Positions 17,603 to 26,145 of a stretch of DNA of 64,000 nt are shown here, piece after piece; the stretch's first letter is position 1; each line of letters starts with the position of its first letter. Origin of the DNA: Dyella tabacisoli (lineage in GTDB: Bacteria; Pseudomonadota; Gammaproteobacteria; Xanthomonadales; Rhodanobacteraceae); contig NZ_KZ857178.1 in assembly GCF_003350925.1 (NCBI RefSeq), positions 169,681 to 233,680 of the forward strand. The letters are read 5' to 3'. The notes beneath the pieces are model-generated. The model worked only from the letters and a program-made list of their open reading frames with translations. It did not search any database and had not been told where the DNA came from. The translations under genes were made by a program, and so were the position numbers.

Positions 17603-18286
17603 ATGGCCGACACACCTCCGCTTAAACGCATCCGCTGGAGTCAGGCGTATCGCATCGTACCCAGCCGCTTTCCACCCGTCGGCGTGTTCGATCGCATTGC
17701 CGATCCCGGCGATCTGGAAGCATTATTCGCTATCGAAGCATTGACCAATCCACGCCTGCGCGAAGAGCTCGGCGCGTTGCGCCTGGTGCCGCCCGCACGA
17801 CGGATCAGCGGACCCGGAAGCACCCCGGTGATGGCGGCATTTACTCATTTGAATCCCGACGGCAGTCGTTTTTCCGATGGCAGTTGGGGGGTGTTCTATG
17901 CCGCGCACAGCGTTGCCACCGCGGTGGAAGAAACGGTCTACCATCGCGAGCGCTTTCTCGCTGCCACCGCCGAGCCGCCGTGCGATAGCGAGGTGCGCTG
18001 CTACCGGACCACCATCCAGGGCAAGTTGCACGATCTGCGTGGTGGCTGGTTGAGCGCGCACGATCCGCACAGCTATGCAGCCAGCGTCGCGCTTGCTCGT
18101 CAGCTACGCGCGGCCGGTTCCGATGGTGTGGTTTACGACAGCGTGCGTCATCAGGGCGGTGAATGCGTGGCGGTGTTCTATCCCGATCGCGTAGGGCCGT
18201 GCACGCAGGACCAGCACCTGCTGTACCGCTGGGATGGCCAGCGCATCGCGCAAGTGCTGACTGTCGACGAATGGAAGCGCGGCTGA
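17603..18286 (+). CDS. RES domain toxin (NAD+-degrading)
   Basis: The 227-residue form has the conserved residues that name the RES family: Arg17 (AYRIV), Glu109/Glu110 (AVEETVYH) and Ser180 (VYDSVRHQGGEC). Characterised RES toxins deplete NAD+ by phosphorolysis or hydrolysis and are neutralised by the MbcA/Xre antitoxin encoded upstream, as here. The start is uncertain: frames open at 17531 and 17549 would shorten the gap to the antitoxin, but 17603 gives the usual N-terminus (KRIRWSQAYRIVPSRFPP). The gene appears intact. Confidence 0.87.
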   Translation: MADTPPLKRIRWSQAYRIVPSRFPPVGVFDRIADPGDLEALFAIEALTNPRLREELGALRLVPPARRISGPGSTPVMAAFTHLNPDGSRFSDGSWGVFYAAHSVATAVEETVYHRERFLAATAEPPCDSEVRCYRTTIQGKLHDLRGGWLSAHDPHSYAASVALARQLRAAGSDGVVYDSVRHQGGECVAVFYPDRVGPCTQDQHLLYRWDGQRIAQVLTVDEWKRG

Positions 18287-18325
18287 GCTGGCCAGCCGCG
18301 CGAACAGTTTCTAAGCAGCGATCAC

Positions 18326-18943
18326 TTAAAAGCGATAAGCCAAACTCAGACCATAGGCGAGCGGATCGACCTTGGCCTTGCCGATCTTGACGCCGTTGAG
18401 GTGTACATCGCTTTCGATATTGATCCAGCGCACATCGGCAGTGAACATCCAGTTCTCATTGATCTTCACATCCAGGCCGGCGTGCAGCGCGCCACCCCAA
18501 CTGTTGTCGATGGTGATATGCGAGCCACTCAGTGCGCCCTGTCCCTTGCTGTCGTAGAAATGGGTAAAGTTGATACCGACGCCGAGGAACGGCGACACCG
18601 TGTTTTCAGGCATGAAGTGATAGTTCACCCCGATCACCGGCGGTAACTGCTTGGTGGACGCCAGACGCGTGCCGTTCAAGCTTATGTCGTGCTGAAACGG
18701 CAGCGCGACAAGCACCTCCGCACCCAGATTAGGCGTAAACAGATATTCGATGCTGGCCGTTGGCTTGGTGTCGTTGTCGATGCTGCTGCGCATGCCGGCT
18801 AACTGGCCGTTGTCGGATTTTGGCGCCACCACGTGCGCGCCAAAACGCAGCACCCAAACATCATCGGCGGCGTGAGCGATGGGTGTGACGGCGACCAGCA
18901 CGAGCATGGTGGCCGCCGCGAGCGGTGTCAGAGCGAATTTCAT
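18326..18943 (-). CDS. ompW: OmpW family outer-membrane protein
   Basis: The 205-residue precursor has a signal peptide (about 1-25, ending AHAAD) and an eight-stranded OmpW-like barrel ending in the classic C-terminal aromatic motif LAYRF. OmpW forms a narrow hydrophobic channel in the outer membrane. The pattern WVLRFGAHVVAPKSDNG at the mature N-terminus and NVSWGG-like strands (IDNSWGGALHAGLDVKINENWM) are diagnostic. A perfect FNR-type box lies 61 bp upstream of the ATG, consistent with the oxygen-dependent control known for E. coli ompW. An AAGGA ribosome site is present. Confidence 0.92.
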   Translation of the reverse strand: MKFALTPLAAATMLVLVAVTPIAHAADDVWVLRFGAHVVAPKSDNGQLAGMRSSIDNDTKPTASIEYLFTPNLGAEVLVALPFQHDISLNGTRLASTKQLPPVIGVNYHFMPENTVSPFLGVGINFTHFYDSKGQGALSGSHITIDNSWGGALHAGLDVKINENWMFTADVRWINIESDVHLNGVKIGKAKVDPLAYGLSLAYRF

Positions 18944-19003
18944 GGATGGATCCTTCTAGTCAAGAGAATGGATCTGATGCTTACGCTGCGTTTTCACGGG
19001 CGA

Positions 19004-19017
19004 TTGATCTTGATCAA
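19004..19017 (-). promoter_or_regulatory. FNR/ANR box upstream of ompW
   Basis: TTGATCTTGATCAA is an exact match to TTGAT-N4-ATCAA. A TAAGCA -10-like hexamer (18983-18978, minus strand) is placed so that the box would sit near -40, the class II activator position. Confidence 0.7.
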
Positions 19018-19201
19018 GCGCGCGCACCTGCCTGCCCCGAAAGCGGCGTTTGCCACAGTCATTCGGAACAAAGCACATGTCATATCGCGCCACCCCCCCG
19101 AGAAGGCGTGGTCATTCTATGTAATGGATTTGTCACGAGGGGGTGAAGACGGTCACGCTACGGGCCACCCGGAGATCGTGAGCAGCCTCTAAGCGAAGCA
19201 C

Positions 19202-19289
19202 GTAGGTTGGGTTGAACGAAGTGATACCCAACACGGCATGGCGCGACAATGGGACGTTGTTGGGGTTCGCTTCGCTCACCCCAACCTAC
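19202..19289. repeat. GTAGGTTGGG...CCCAACCTAC intergenic repeat (short copy)
   Basis: An 88-bp element is bounded by GTAGGTTGGG and its inverted copy CCCAACCTAC, with internal CCCAAC/GTTGGG segments. A longer relative lies at 36738-36911. It resembles REP-like or miniature inverted-repeat elements. No target-site duplication was established. Confidence 0.65.
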
Positions 19290-19304
19290 CCAATGACAAC
19301 CGCA

Positions 19305-20192
19305 TTAAGTGTCGGCGCCGGTGGCCCAGCCGATGCGATCGCCACGCGTGAATACGCGGTCACTGTCGAGTACAGCGCCGGCGGCATGAGCCGGTTGCTC
19401 ACTCAGCTTGGCGTAAATCGGGGTGAAATCGGGTCGAGTGGCTTCGAACAGTTGCTCGAAGCTATCGATCACGAAATAGGTCTGTTGATAAGTATCGATG
19501 CGGTAGCGCGTGCTCATCACGCGTTCCAAGCCAAAGCCGATGCGGTTCGGCGATGGCGAGTCCAGGGAGTAGATCGACTCGCCCTTGGAGCTGACGATGC
19601 CGGCGCCGTAGATGCGCATACCCTCGGCGGTATGGATAAGACCAAACTCCACCGTGTACCAGTACAACCGGGTGAGATTCATCAGCGCGTCGGGACCGAT
19701 CGCGAACGCCTTCATGCCGCCACGGCCATAAGCCTGCATGTAGTCGGCAAAGACCGGATTAAGCAGCAGCGGCACGTGTCCAAACAGATCGTGAAACAGA
19801 TCCGGCTCACTCAAATAATCGAGCTGATCGGGTTTGCGGATCCACCAGCTCACCGGAAAGCGGCGATGGGCGAGGTGATCGAAAAACACCTCATCGGGCA
19901 GCAAGCCTTCCACGGCAACCAGCTCCCAGCCGGTGGTCGCACCTAGCACCTTGTTTAGCTCGGTGAACTTCGGAATGCCGCCGTCGCCCAATCCGAAGCG
20001 CTCCACACCAGCCATGAACTCGGCGCAGGCGCGGCCAGGAAGCAGCTCGCGCTGGCGCTTGAATAAGGTGTCCCACACTTCGTGATCGGTGCGGCTGTAG
20101 TTGGCCCACGGTTGCTCGACCACGCCGGTGGCGTAAACCGGCACGTAGCCGCGATCGGTTTGTTGGTGTTCGACTCGGCGAGGGGTGTCCAT
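19305..20192 (-). CDS. phhA: Phenylalanine 4-monooxygenase
   Basis: The 295-residue enzyme converts phenylalanine to tyrosine using tetrahydropterin and Fe(II). The iron ligands are visible: His134 and His139 in FHDLFGHVPLL and Glu182 in YWYTVEFGL. The pterin- and substrate-binding block (AFAIGPDALMNLTRLYWYTVEFG) is intact, and there is no regulatory ACT domain, as usual in bacteria. ATG 20192 is chosen because the family begins close to RGYVPVY. It is divergently transcribed from an Lrp/AsnC gene, a common arrangement in which the Lrp-type protein controls phhA. Confidence 0.95.
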   Translation of the reverse strand: MDTPRRVEHQQTDRGYVPVYATGVVEQPWANYSRTDHEVWDTLFKRQRELLPGRACAEFMAGVERFGLGDGGIPKFTELNKVLGATTGWELVAVEGLLPDEVFFDHLAHRRFPVSWWIRKPDQLDYLSEPDLFHDLFGHVPLLLNPVFADYMQAYGRGGMKAFAIGPDALMNLTRLYWYTVEFGLIHTAEGMRIYGAGIVSSKGESIYSLDSPSPNRIGFGLERVMSTRYRIDTYQQTYFVIDSFEQLFEATRPDFTPIYAKLSEQPAHAAGAVLDSDRVFTRGDRIGWATGADT

Positions 20193-20267
20193 GGCGACTC
20201 CGGCTAACGAGATATCGGTGGTGCGGACAACAGCATACGTCCGATGCCACGCACGGTGATTGTTTCG

Positions 20268-20308
20268 TTGCGCATATTTACCCCGATTGCGCAATAATCA
20301 TGTGCAAT
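20268..20308. promoter_or_regulatory. Candidate Lrp-type operator between phhA and its regulator
   Basis: Two TTGCGCA copies 19 bp apart (20268-20274, 20287-20293), the second within the palindrome ATTGCGCAAT (20286-20295), and a related TGTGCAAT (20301-20308) lie in the divergent gap. Phased half-sites on one DNA face fit oligomeric Lrp/AsnC binding. Confidence 0.45.
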
Positions 20309-20335
20309 TCATCATTTGGGCGGCATATTCTTGCC

Positions 20336-20812
20336 ATGGCCGACTTAGACCGTACTGATCTGCGCATCCTCGCTGTGTTGCAGGGCGAGGGCCGCATTAC
20401 CAATGCCGAATTGGCCGAGCGGGTCAGCCTGTCGTCGTCGGCCTGTCTGCGCCGATTACAGCGGCTGGAGGCCGAGGGCATCCTTACCGGCTACAGCGCA
20501 CAAGTCGATCCGCAAGCCGTGGGCTTGGGGCTGCAGGCCTTTGTGCGGGTACGACTTAGCAAGCACGAAAGCGCCGCCGTTGAACGCTTCGCCGAACAAG
20601 TCAACGGTTGGGATGAAGTCGTAGCCTGTTATGCGCTCACCGGGGACATGGATTATCTGATGCATATCTATGTCACCGATCTGGAGCATTTTTCACGCTT
20701 TGTGCTCGATCGCCTGCTCAATGCCGCCGGCGTTGCCGACGTCAATTCCAGTTTTGTCTTGCGTACGGTGAAGCGCTCGGCAGCGTTACCGCTTACCCAA
20801 CTGGAACGTTGA
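20336..20812 (+). CDS. Lrp/AsnC family transcriptional regulator
   Basis: The 158-residue protein has the family layout: an N-terminal helix-turn-helix (LDRTDLRILAVLQGEGRITNAELAERV, then SSSACLRRLQRLEAEGIL) and a C-terminal RAM/ACT-like effector domain (VRVRLSKHESAAVERFAEQV, VVACYALTGDMDYLMHIYV). ACYALTGDMDYL is the conserved amino-acid-binding and oligomerisation segment. It is divergent from phhA, so it probably responds to phenylalanine or tyrosine and controls phhA; this is inferred from position. ATG 20336 puts MADLDRTD at the usual family start. Confidence 0.9.
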   Translation: MADLDRTDLRILAVLQGEGRITNAELAERVSLSSSACLRRLQRLEAEGILTGYSAQVDPQAVGLGLQAFVRVRLSKHESAAVERFAEQVNGWDEVVACYALTGDMDYLMHIYVTDLEHFSRFVLDRLLNAAGVADVNSSFVLRTVKRSAALPLTQLER

Positions 20813-20916
20813 GCGCTCAGCTCGGCCAGTGTTTGTCGCGACGGAAACGATCGCAACGAATGGGTTGCATGGCATAGGTTTTTCGGGGTTCCTATAACGC
20901 TAAACTAACCGGACCG

Positions 20917-21717
20917 ATGAGTACCGATACTGTCCCCTTACCGTCCCGCGATCTGCTGCGTCCCCTGCGCTATTTCTGGCGCGTGCCACTGCTGCTGTTA
21001 CACGTGCTGTTCGGCGTGCTGCTGTGCGCGCTGATTCTGAGTTGGAACAAGCAAGCGGTGATGAAGAACGGCCGCGAGCCGTTACCCCATCGCACGATCC
21101 GCTGGTGGTCGACCGTACTGCTGCGCATCTTTGGCTTGCGCTCGGTGCGGGTCGGCAAGCCGCTGGCCGATCCGGTGATGTTTGTCGCCAATCACACCTC
21201 CTGGACCGACATCGAGTTGCTGCATAGCCAGCGCGCCGCGTGCTTTGTCGCCAAGGCGGAAATCGCGCACTGGCCGTTGGTCGGCTGGCTGGCGGCGAGT
21301 GGCGGCACTATTTTTCACCGTCGCGGCAATAACCATTCGCTGGCCGCCGTGATGCAGGTGATGGTCGAGCGCCTGCACGCAGGCCGTTCGGTGGCGGTAT
21401 TCCCCGAAGGCGGCACCGGCCACAACGGCGTGATGAGAGTGTTTCACGCGCGCATTTTTCAAGCCGCGCTGGATGCCGACGTGGCGGTGCAGCCGGTCGC
21501 ATTGCGCTTCACCCGGCGTGGGCAGCGCGTAATCGATGCGGGCTTCCGCGACGGCGAAAACTTCATGCAGAATTTTCTACGCTTGCTCGGTGGAGCGCCG
21601 CTGGATGCCGAGGTGCATTTCCTTGAGCCGGTGCCGGCGACCCCCGATGCGCGTCGGCGCATGGCCGAATTCTCGCGGGAGCGGATTGCCGCTGCCCTGG
21701 AGAGGGACGACGTATGA
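20917..21717 (+). CDS. Lysophospholipid acyltransferase (PlsC-like)
   Basis: The 266-residue membrane protein has an N-terminal hydrophobic helix (about 24-42) and the PlsC acyltransferase motifs: NHTSWTD (HX4D, His93/Asp98), a GTIFHRRG block near 130 (motif II) and FPEGGT at 162-167 (motif III). It probably transfers an acyl chain from acyl-ACP or acyl-CoA to a lysolipid at the inner membrane. Whether it is the housekeeping 1-acyl-glycerol-3-phosphate acyltransferase or an ornithine-lipid type enzyme cannot be said. Its stop overlaps the next gene's ATG, giving a coupled pair with a YheT-like hydrolase. Confidence 0.85.
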   Translation: MSTDTVPLPSRDLLRPLRYFWRVPLLLLHVLFGVLLCALILSWNKQAVMKNGREPLPHRTIRWWSTVLLRIFGLRSVRVGKPLADPVMFVANHTSWTDIELLHSQRAACFVAKAEIAHWPLVGWLAASGGTIFHRRGNNHSLAAVMQVMVERLHAGRSVAVFPEGGTGHNGVMRVFHARIFQAALDADVAVQPVALRFTRRGQRVIDAGFRDGENFMQNFLRLLGGAPLDAEVHFLEPVPATPDARRRMAEFSRERIAAALERDDV

Positions 21718-22718
21718 CGTTACCGCGCGGAAAGGATTTCCGTCCGCCGTGGCCGCTGCGCAGCGGCCACATCCAAACCATGCTCTCCTCTAGCGGCGTC
21801 CGTCGGCAACTACTGCCGCGCGCAGCCCGCACGGTGCAGCAAGGTGCCGAGCAGGTGATGGTGGATGGCGGTGAGGGAGTGCGCCTCACCGGCGCATATA
21901 CCGCGCAAAAAACGCAACCGCAGGCGCGCGGCCTGGCCGTGCTTTTCCATGGTTGGGAAGGCAGTGTCGATTCCACTTATGTGTTGCAAACCGGCAGCCG
22001 ATTGCTCGCTGACGGCTGGGATGTGTTTCGGCTGAATTTTCGCGACCATGGCGATAGCCATCATCTCAACGAAGCGCTGTTTCATTCCTGCCGTATCGAC
22101 GAAATCGTCAATGCACTGGCCGACATCGCGAAGCGTTGGCCCGCACGGCCAATGGTTCTGGCAGGGTTCTCGCTGGGCGGCAACTTTGCACTGCGTGCCG
22201 CATTGCGCGCCACTGAACTGAACATTCCGTTGCGCTATGCGCTGGCGGTGTGCCCCATCATCGATCCGGGCGAGGGTTTGTTCTCGCTGGAAGAAGAAGC
22301 GCCATGGTTTTATCGCGCCTACTTCATGCACAAATGGCGGCGTTCGCTGAAAGCCAAGCAAGCGGCGTTTCCGCAGCAGCAGTATTTCGAGCTGGCCGAG
22401 TTGGATCAGGACCTGCGCGGCCTTACCGAGGCATTGGTGGTCCGGCATACCGATTTCGATTCATTGCAGGCCTATTTGGACGGCTATTCGGTCGCCGATA
22501 GCGCGCTCAAGGCATTGCAGATTCCCGCCACGATTCTTACCGCGCGCGATGACCCGGTGATTCCGGTCGGCGCCTTCGAGCGGCTTGAGTTGCCGCCGAA
22601 CGTCGAACTGGATATTGCCCAGTACGGCGGCCACTGCGGCTTTATCCGCGGCATGGATATGACCAGTTTCACCGATGACTACATTGCCGCGCGTTTCAAT
22701 GCGGTCGTGGGTACCTGA
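21714..22718 (+). CDS. YheT-like alpha/beta hydrolase
   Basis: The 334-residue protein belongs to the YheT/ABHD1-3-like group. The N-terminal WPLRSGHIQTMLSS is the hallmark of this family. Then come FHGWEGS (oxyanion strand, 78-84), GFSLGG (nucleophile Ser153), ARDDPVIP (Asp280 or 281) and GGHCGF (His308). Eukaryotic relatives include phospholipases, but bacterial YheT substrates are poorly known. Overlap with the PlsC-like gene (ATGA) suggests joint production and a role in membrane lipid or acyl-ester turnover, which is an inference. Confidence 0.87.
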   Translation: MTLPRGKDFRPPWPLRSGHIQTMLSSSGVRRQLLPRAARTVQQGAEQVMVDGGEGVRLTGAYTAQKTQPQARGLAVLFHGWEGSVDSTYVLQTGSRLLADGWDVFRLNFRDHGDSHHLNEALFHSCRIDEIVNALADIAKRWPARPMVLAGFSLGGNFALRAALRATELNIPLRYALAVCPIIDPGEGLFSLEEEAPWFYRAYFMHKWRRSLKAKQAAFPQQQYFELAELDQDLRGLTEALVVRHTDFDSLQAYLDGYSVADSALKALQIPATILTARDDPVIPVGAFERLELPPNVELDIAQYGGHCGFIRGMDMTSFTDDYIAARFNAVVGT

Positions 22719-22837
22719 TCGCCGGGCAACAAGCATGCTTTAAGTGACTACTGGCACGCGATACCGGCAACCGGCAAGCAGCAAGCTACGATGGCGTGAG
22801 CTGGCTCCCATGACTTGATTGTGCCAAGGAGAGTTGC

Positions 22838-24871
22838 ATGCATAAGTTGCTGCTTGCAGCCGCCATCGTGGCGGCCTCTGTATCGACATCGGCCATGGCC
22901 GATACGGCGCCAACGACGCCGCCGCCGTTGATCGAACGCACCGTACTGTTCGGCAATCCCAGTCAGGTGGGCGGTAAGCTCAGCCCAGACGGCAAGTGGC
23001 TGGCCTGGATCGCGCCGCGAGATGGTGTATTGAATGTCTGGGTGGCCCCGATCAACCAGCCCACGCAAGGGCATCCGCTTACCGTAGAGAACAAACGGCC
23101 GATCCGGGAGTATTTCTGGTCGCCCGACTCGTCGTCGATACTCTATGTCAACGATAAGGGCGGCGACGAAAATTTCCTGCTGTACAAGGCCGAGGTGAAG
23201 AGCGGCAAGCAGCAGACGCTGACGCCTTTCGAGAAGACCCGCGTGCTGGTGCTCGGCACCAGCCAGAGCATCAAGGATCGCATCCTGATCGGAGTGAACA
23301 ATCGCGATCCGCGCTGGCACGATGTGTACAGCGTGAATCTCAACAGCGGCCAGTTGAGCAAGGTGTTCGAGAATACGGGCGACTACGCGAATTTCGTGGC
23401 GGACGACACCCTCACGCTTCGCCTGGCGCAGAAGTCGCGCACCGACGGCGGCACGGATTTCTTCCGCTTCAAAGACGACAAAGTCGAAGCCGAGCCATTC
23501 GCCAGTGTCGGTCTGGATGATTCGCAAACGACCACGCCGGCAGGTTTCACCTACGACGGCAAAACCTTGTATTGGCTCGACTCACGCGGTCGCGATACAG
23601 CAGCATTAGTGGCACAAGACGTGGCCAGCGGCACCACCGCCGTGTTGGCTGAAAACCCCCGGGCGGACGTAGGCGAGGTATTGCTCGATCCCAAGACCGG
23701 CAAGGCGCAGGCCTATTCGGTCGATTACCTCAAGACCGAGTGGAGCGCGATTGATCCGGCTATCGCCGGTGACCTGAGCTTTCTCAAGTCCCAGTTGAAA
23801 GGCAATATCTGGATCACTTCACGTACCGACGCAGATGATCGTTGGACCGTCATCGTGGACCCTGTCACCGCACCGGGCACCACGTATCTGTACGACCGCG
23901 CGGCGAAAAAGCTGACCCGACTGTTCGTCAGTCGGCCCGAATTGGCGAAGGCCACGCTGGCGCCCATGTACCCGCAAGAGATCCGCACCCGCGATGGTCT
24001 CACCGAGGTGTCCTACTTGACCTTGCCACCGGGCAGCGACTACAAGCATCCGGGCCAGCCCGATCACCCATTGCCGATGGTGCTGTTCGTGCATGGCGGC
24101 CCGTGGGCGCGCGATTCATACGGCTATAACGGTTATCACCAATGGCTGGCCAATCGCGGCTACGCCGTGCTCTCGGTGAACTATCGCGGCTCGACCGGTT
24201 TCGGCAAAAAGTACATTTCGGCGGGTGACCTGCAGTGGGGCGCCAAGATGCACGACGATCTGCTCGATGCGGTGCAGTGGGCGGTCAAGAACCAGGTTAC
24301 CGAGCCCGACAAGGTCGCGATCATGGGCGGCTCTTACGGCGGTTACGCCACGCTGGTGGGTGTGAGCTTCACCCCGGACGCCTTCGCCTGCGGTGTGGAT
24401 ATCGTCGGCCCGTCGAATCTGGCGACCCTGCTCAAGACCATTCCGCCCTATTGGGAAGCAGGCAAGGTGCAGTTCTACAAGCGCATGGGCGACCCGACGA
24501 CAGCAGCCGGCCGCCAGCTTCTGCATGATCGCTCGCCATTGTTCAAGGCCGACGCGATCAAGAAGCCGCTGTTGATCGGACAGGGCGCCAACGATCCGCG
24601 CGTCAATCAGGCCGAGTCCGATCAGATCGTCAAAGCGATGCAAGCCAGAAACATCCCGGTGACCTATGTGTTGTTTCCCGACGAGGGCCACGGCTTCGCG
24701 CGGCCGGAAAACAGCGTCGCCTTCAACGCCGTCGCGGAACAATTCCTCGGCAAGTGCCTGGGCGGGCGGATGGAGCCGATCGGTGGCGCACTGAAGGCAT
24801 CGAGCGCAACCGTGCCGCACGGCGAGGCGCTTGTGCCTGGGTTGCGACAGGCGCTGGGTATGGGTCAGTAA
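22838..24871 (+). CDS. S9 family (prolyl oligopeptidase-type) serine peptidase, exported
   Basis: The 677-residue precursor begins with a signal peptide (HKLLLAAAIVAASVSTSAMA). A beta-propeller-like region with WSPDSSSILYV and similar segments precedes the hydrolase domain. The triad is Ser499 in GGSYGGY, Asp586 in GANDPRVN and His618 in DEGHGF; the oxyanion segment HGGPWARD lies upstream. This is a different subfamily from the S9 enzyme at 4254-6314, closer to acylaminoacyl-peptidase-like proteins. AAGGAGAG precedes the ATG. Likely role: periplasmic or secreted peptide hydrolysis. Confidence 0.9.
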   Translation: MHKLLLAAAIVAASVSTSAMADTAPTTPPPLIERTVLFGNPSQVGGKLSPDGKWLAWIAPRDGVLNVWVAPINQPTQGHPLTVENKRPIREYFWSPDSSSILYVNDKGGDENFLLYKAEVKSGKQQTLTPFEKTRVLVLGTSQSIKDRILIGVNNRDPRWHDVYSVNLNSGQLSKVFENTGDYANFVADDTLTLRLAQKSRTDGGTDFFRFKDDKVEAEPFASVGLDDSQTTTPAGFTYDGKTLYWLDSRGRDTAALVAQDVASGTTAVLAENPRADVGEVLLDPKTGKAQAYSVDYLKTEWSAIDPAIAGDLSFLKSQLKGNIWITSRTDADDRWTVIVDPVTAPGTTYLYDRAAKKLTRLFVSRPELAKATLAPMYPQEIRTRDGLTEVSYLTLPPGSDYKHPGQPDHPLPMVLFVHGGPWARDSYGYNGYHQWLANRGYAVLSVNYRGSTGFGKKYISAGDLQWGAKMHDDLLDAVQWAVKNQVTEPDKVAIMGGSYGGYATLVGVSFTPDAFACGVDIVGPSNLATLLKTIPPYWEAGKVQFYKRMGDPTTAAGRQLLHDRSPLFKADAIKKPLLIGQGANDPRVNQAESDQIVKAMQARNIPVTYVLFPDEGHGFARPENSVAFNAVAEQFLGKCLGGRMEPIGGALKASSATVPHGEALVPGLRQALGMGQ

Positions 24872-24950
24872 GCATCGACTCCGGTCCGGCAAGACGGACC
24901 GGAGATTTGGCGGCGGAGGTATGATCGCGCTCTTCCCCACTGCGCGAGCG

Positions 24951-26081
24951 ATGACGATGCGTACGATGCTCTGCTGGATACTTTGCCTGGCGGCCGCACC
25001 TGCGATGGCTGCAGTGCAACTGGACAAGCTGTCCCTGCCCAAGGGTTTTCATATCGAGGTCTACTCCGATCAAGTGCCGAATGCGCGCGAGATCGCGCTA
25101 GGTGCGAAGGGCACGGTGTTTGTCGGATCGAACGATGCCGGCAAAGTCTATGCATTGACCGACAGCACCGGCAGCGGCCACGCCGACAAAGTGCGAGTCA
25201 TCGCCAGTGGTCTGCAGTTGCCGGTCGGTGTGGCCTTCAAGAATGGCGATCTTTATATATCGGCGGTCAGTAAAATTCTGGTCTTGCGCGACATCGAGAA
25301 TCATCTCGACACGCCGCCGAAACCCGAAGTCGTCAACGACAAGTTTCCCACCGAGACCCACCACGGCTGGAAATTCATCGCCTTCGGCCCGGATGACAAG
25401 CTTTACGTACCCATCGGCGCGCCCTGCAATATCTGCGACAAAGGCAAGGACTACGCCAAGCTCGTACGCATGAATGCCGATGGCAGCGGCCGCGAAGACG
25501 TCGCTTACGGCATCCGCAATACCGTTGGTTTCACCTGGCGCCCCGGCAGCCATCAGTTGTGGTTTACCGATAATGGTCGCGACCTGATGGGCGACGAAAT
25601 GCCCAGCGATGAGTTGAACAAACTCAGCAAGGCCGGCGAGCATTTCGGTTTTCCTTATTGCCATCAGGGCGACACGCTCGATCCCGAATTCGGCAAAGGC
25701 AAGAACTGCAAGGACTACACGCCGCCGGTGCTCAAGCTTGGCGCGCATGTCGCATCGCTGGGTCTGCGTTTCTATGAAGGCAGCCAGTTTCCGGCCAGCT
25801 ATAAGGGTGCGCTCATCATTGCCGAACATGGCTCGTGGAACCGCAGCAAAAAATCGGGATATCGCGTCATGACCGTACGCCTGAACGGTGACAAGGTGGC
25901 CTCGTATGAGCCCCTGTTGGAAGGTTTCCAGCAGAACGAACAAGCATGGGGTCGTCCCGCCGATGTGCAGCCGTTAGCAGACGGTAGCCTGCTGGTCAGC
26001 GATGATCTGGCCGGTGCGGTGTACCGCGTTACCTATGCACGTTCAAATTCCGCGCCGGCTGGCGCACTGTCCAAACCGTAA
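24951..26081 (+). CDS. PQQ-dependent sugar (sorbosone) dehydrogenase-like protein, exported
   Basis: The 376-residue form has a signal peptide (TMRTMLCWILCLAAAPAMAA) and a six-bladed propeller of the soluble glucose/sorbosone dehydrogenase type: LPKGFHIEVYSDQVPNAREI, GRDLMGDEMPSDELN, FPYCHQGDTLDPE and IAEHGSWNRSKKSGY are all typical blocks. Family members oxidise sugars or sugar alcohols with PQQ in the periplasm, but many lack proven activity. Start choices are 24921 (GGAGGT too close), 24951 and 24957; 24951 puts a normal signal peptide first. The upstream frame overlaps the S9 gene and is disregarded. Confidence 0.85.
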   Translation: MTMRTMLCWILCLAAAPAMAAVQLDKLSLPKGFHIEVYSDQVPNAREIALGAKGTVFVGSNDAGKVYALTDSTGSGHADKVRVIASGLQLPVGVAFKNGDLYISAVSKILVLRDIENHLDTPPKPEVVNDKFPTETHHGWKFIAFGPDDKLYVPIGAPCNICDKGKDYAKLVRMNADGSGREDVAYGIRNTVGFTWRPGSHQLWFTDNGRDLMGDEMPSDELNKLSKAGEHFGFPYCHQGDTLDPEFGKGKNCKDYTPPVLKLGAHVASLGLRFYEGSQFPASYKGALIIAEHGSWNRSKKSGYRVMTVRLNGDKVASYEPLLEGFQQNEQAWGRPADVQPLADGSLLVSDDLAGAVYRVTYARSNSAPAGALSKP

Positions 26082-26145
26082 GGTCGTCATAACGGTTGGC
26101 ATCGTTGTGACGATGCATGGCCATGCTTTGATTTGAGGAAACGAC

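Larger units (their letters stand above)
18944..19304. other. Intergenic region between ompW and phhA
   Basis: This 361-bp stretch holds the ompW promoter with its FNR-type box (19004-19017) and the GTAGGTTGGG repeat element (19202-19289). I see no supportable gene; the open frames crossing it have no domain-like sequence. Confidence 0.6.
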
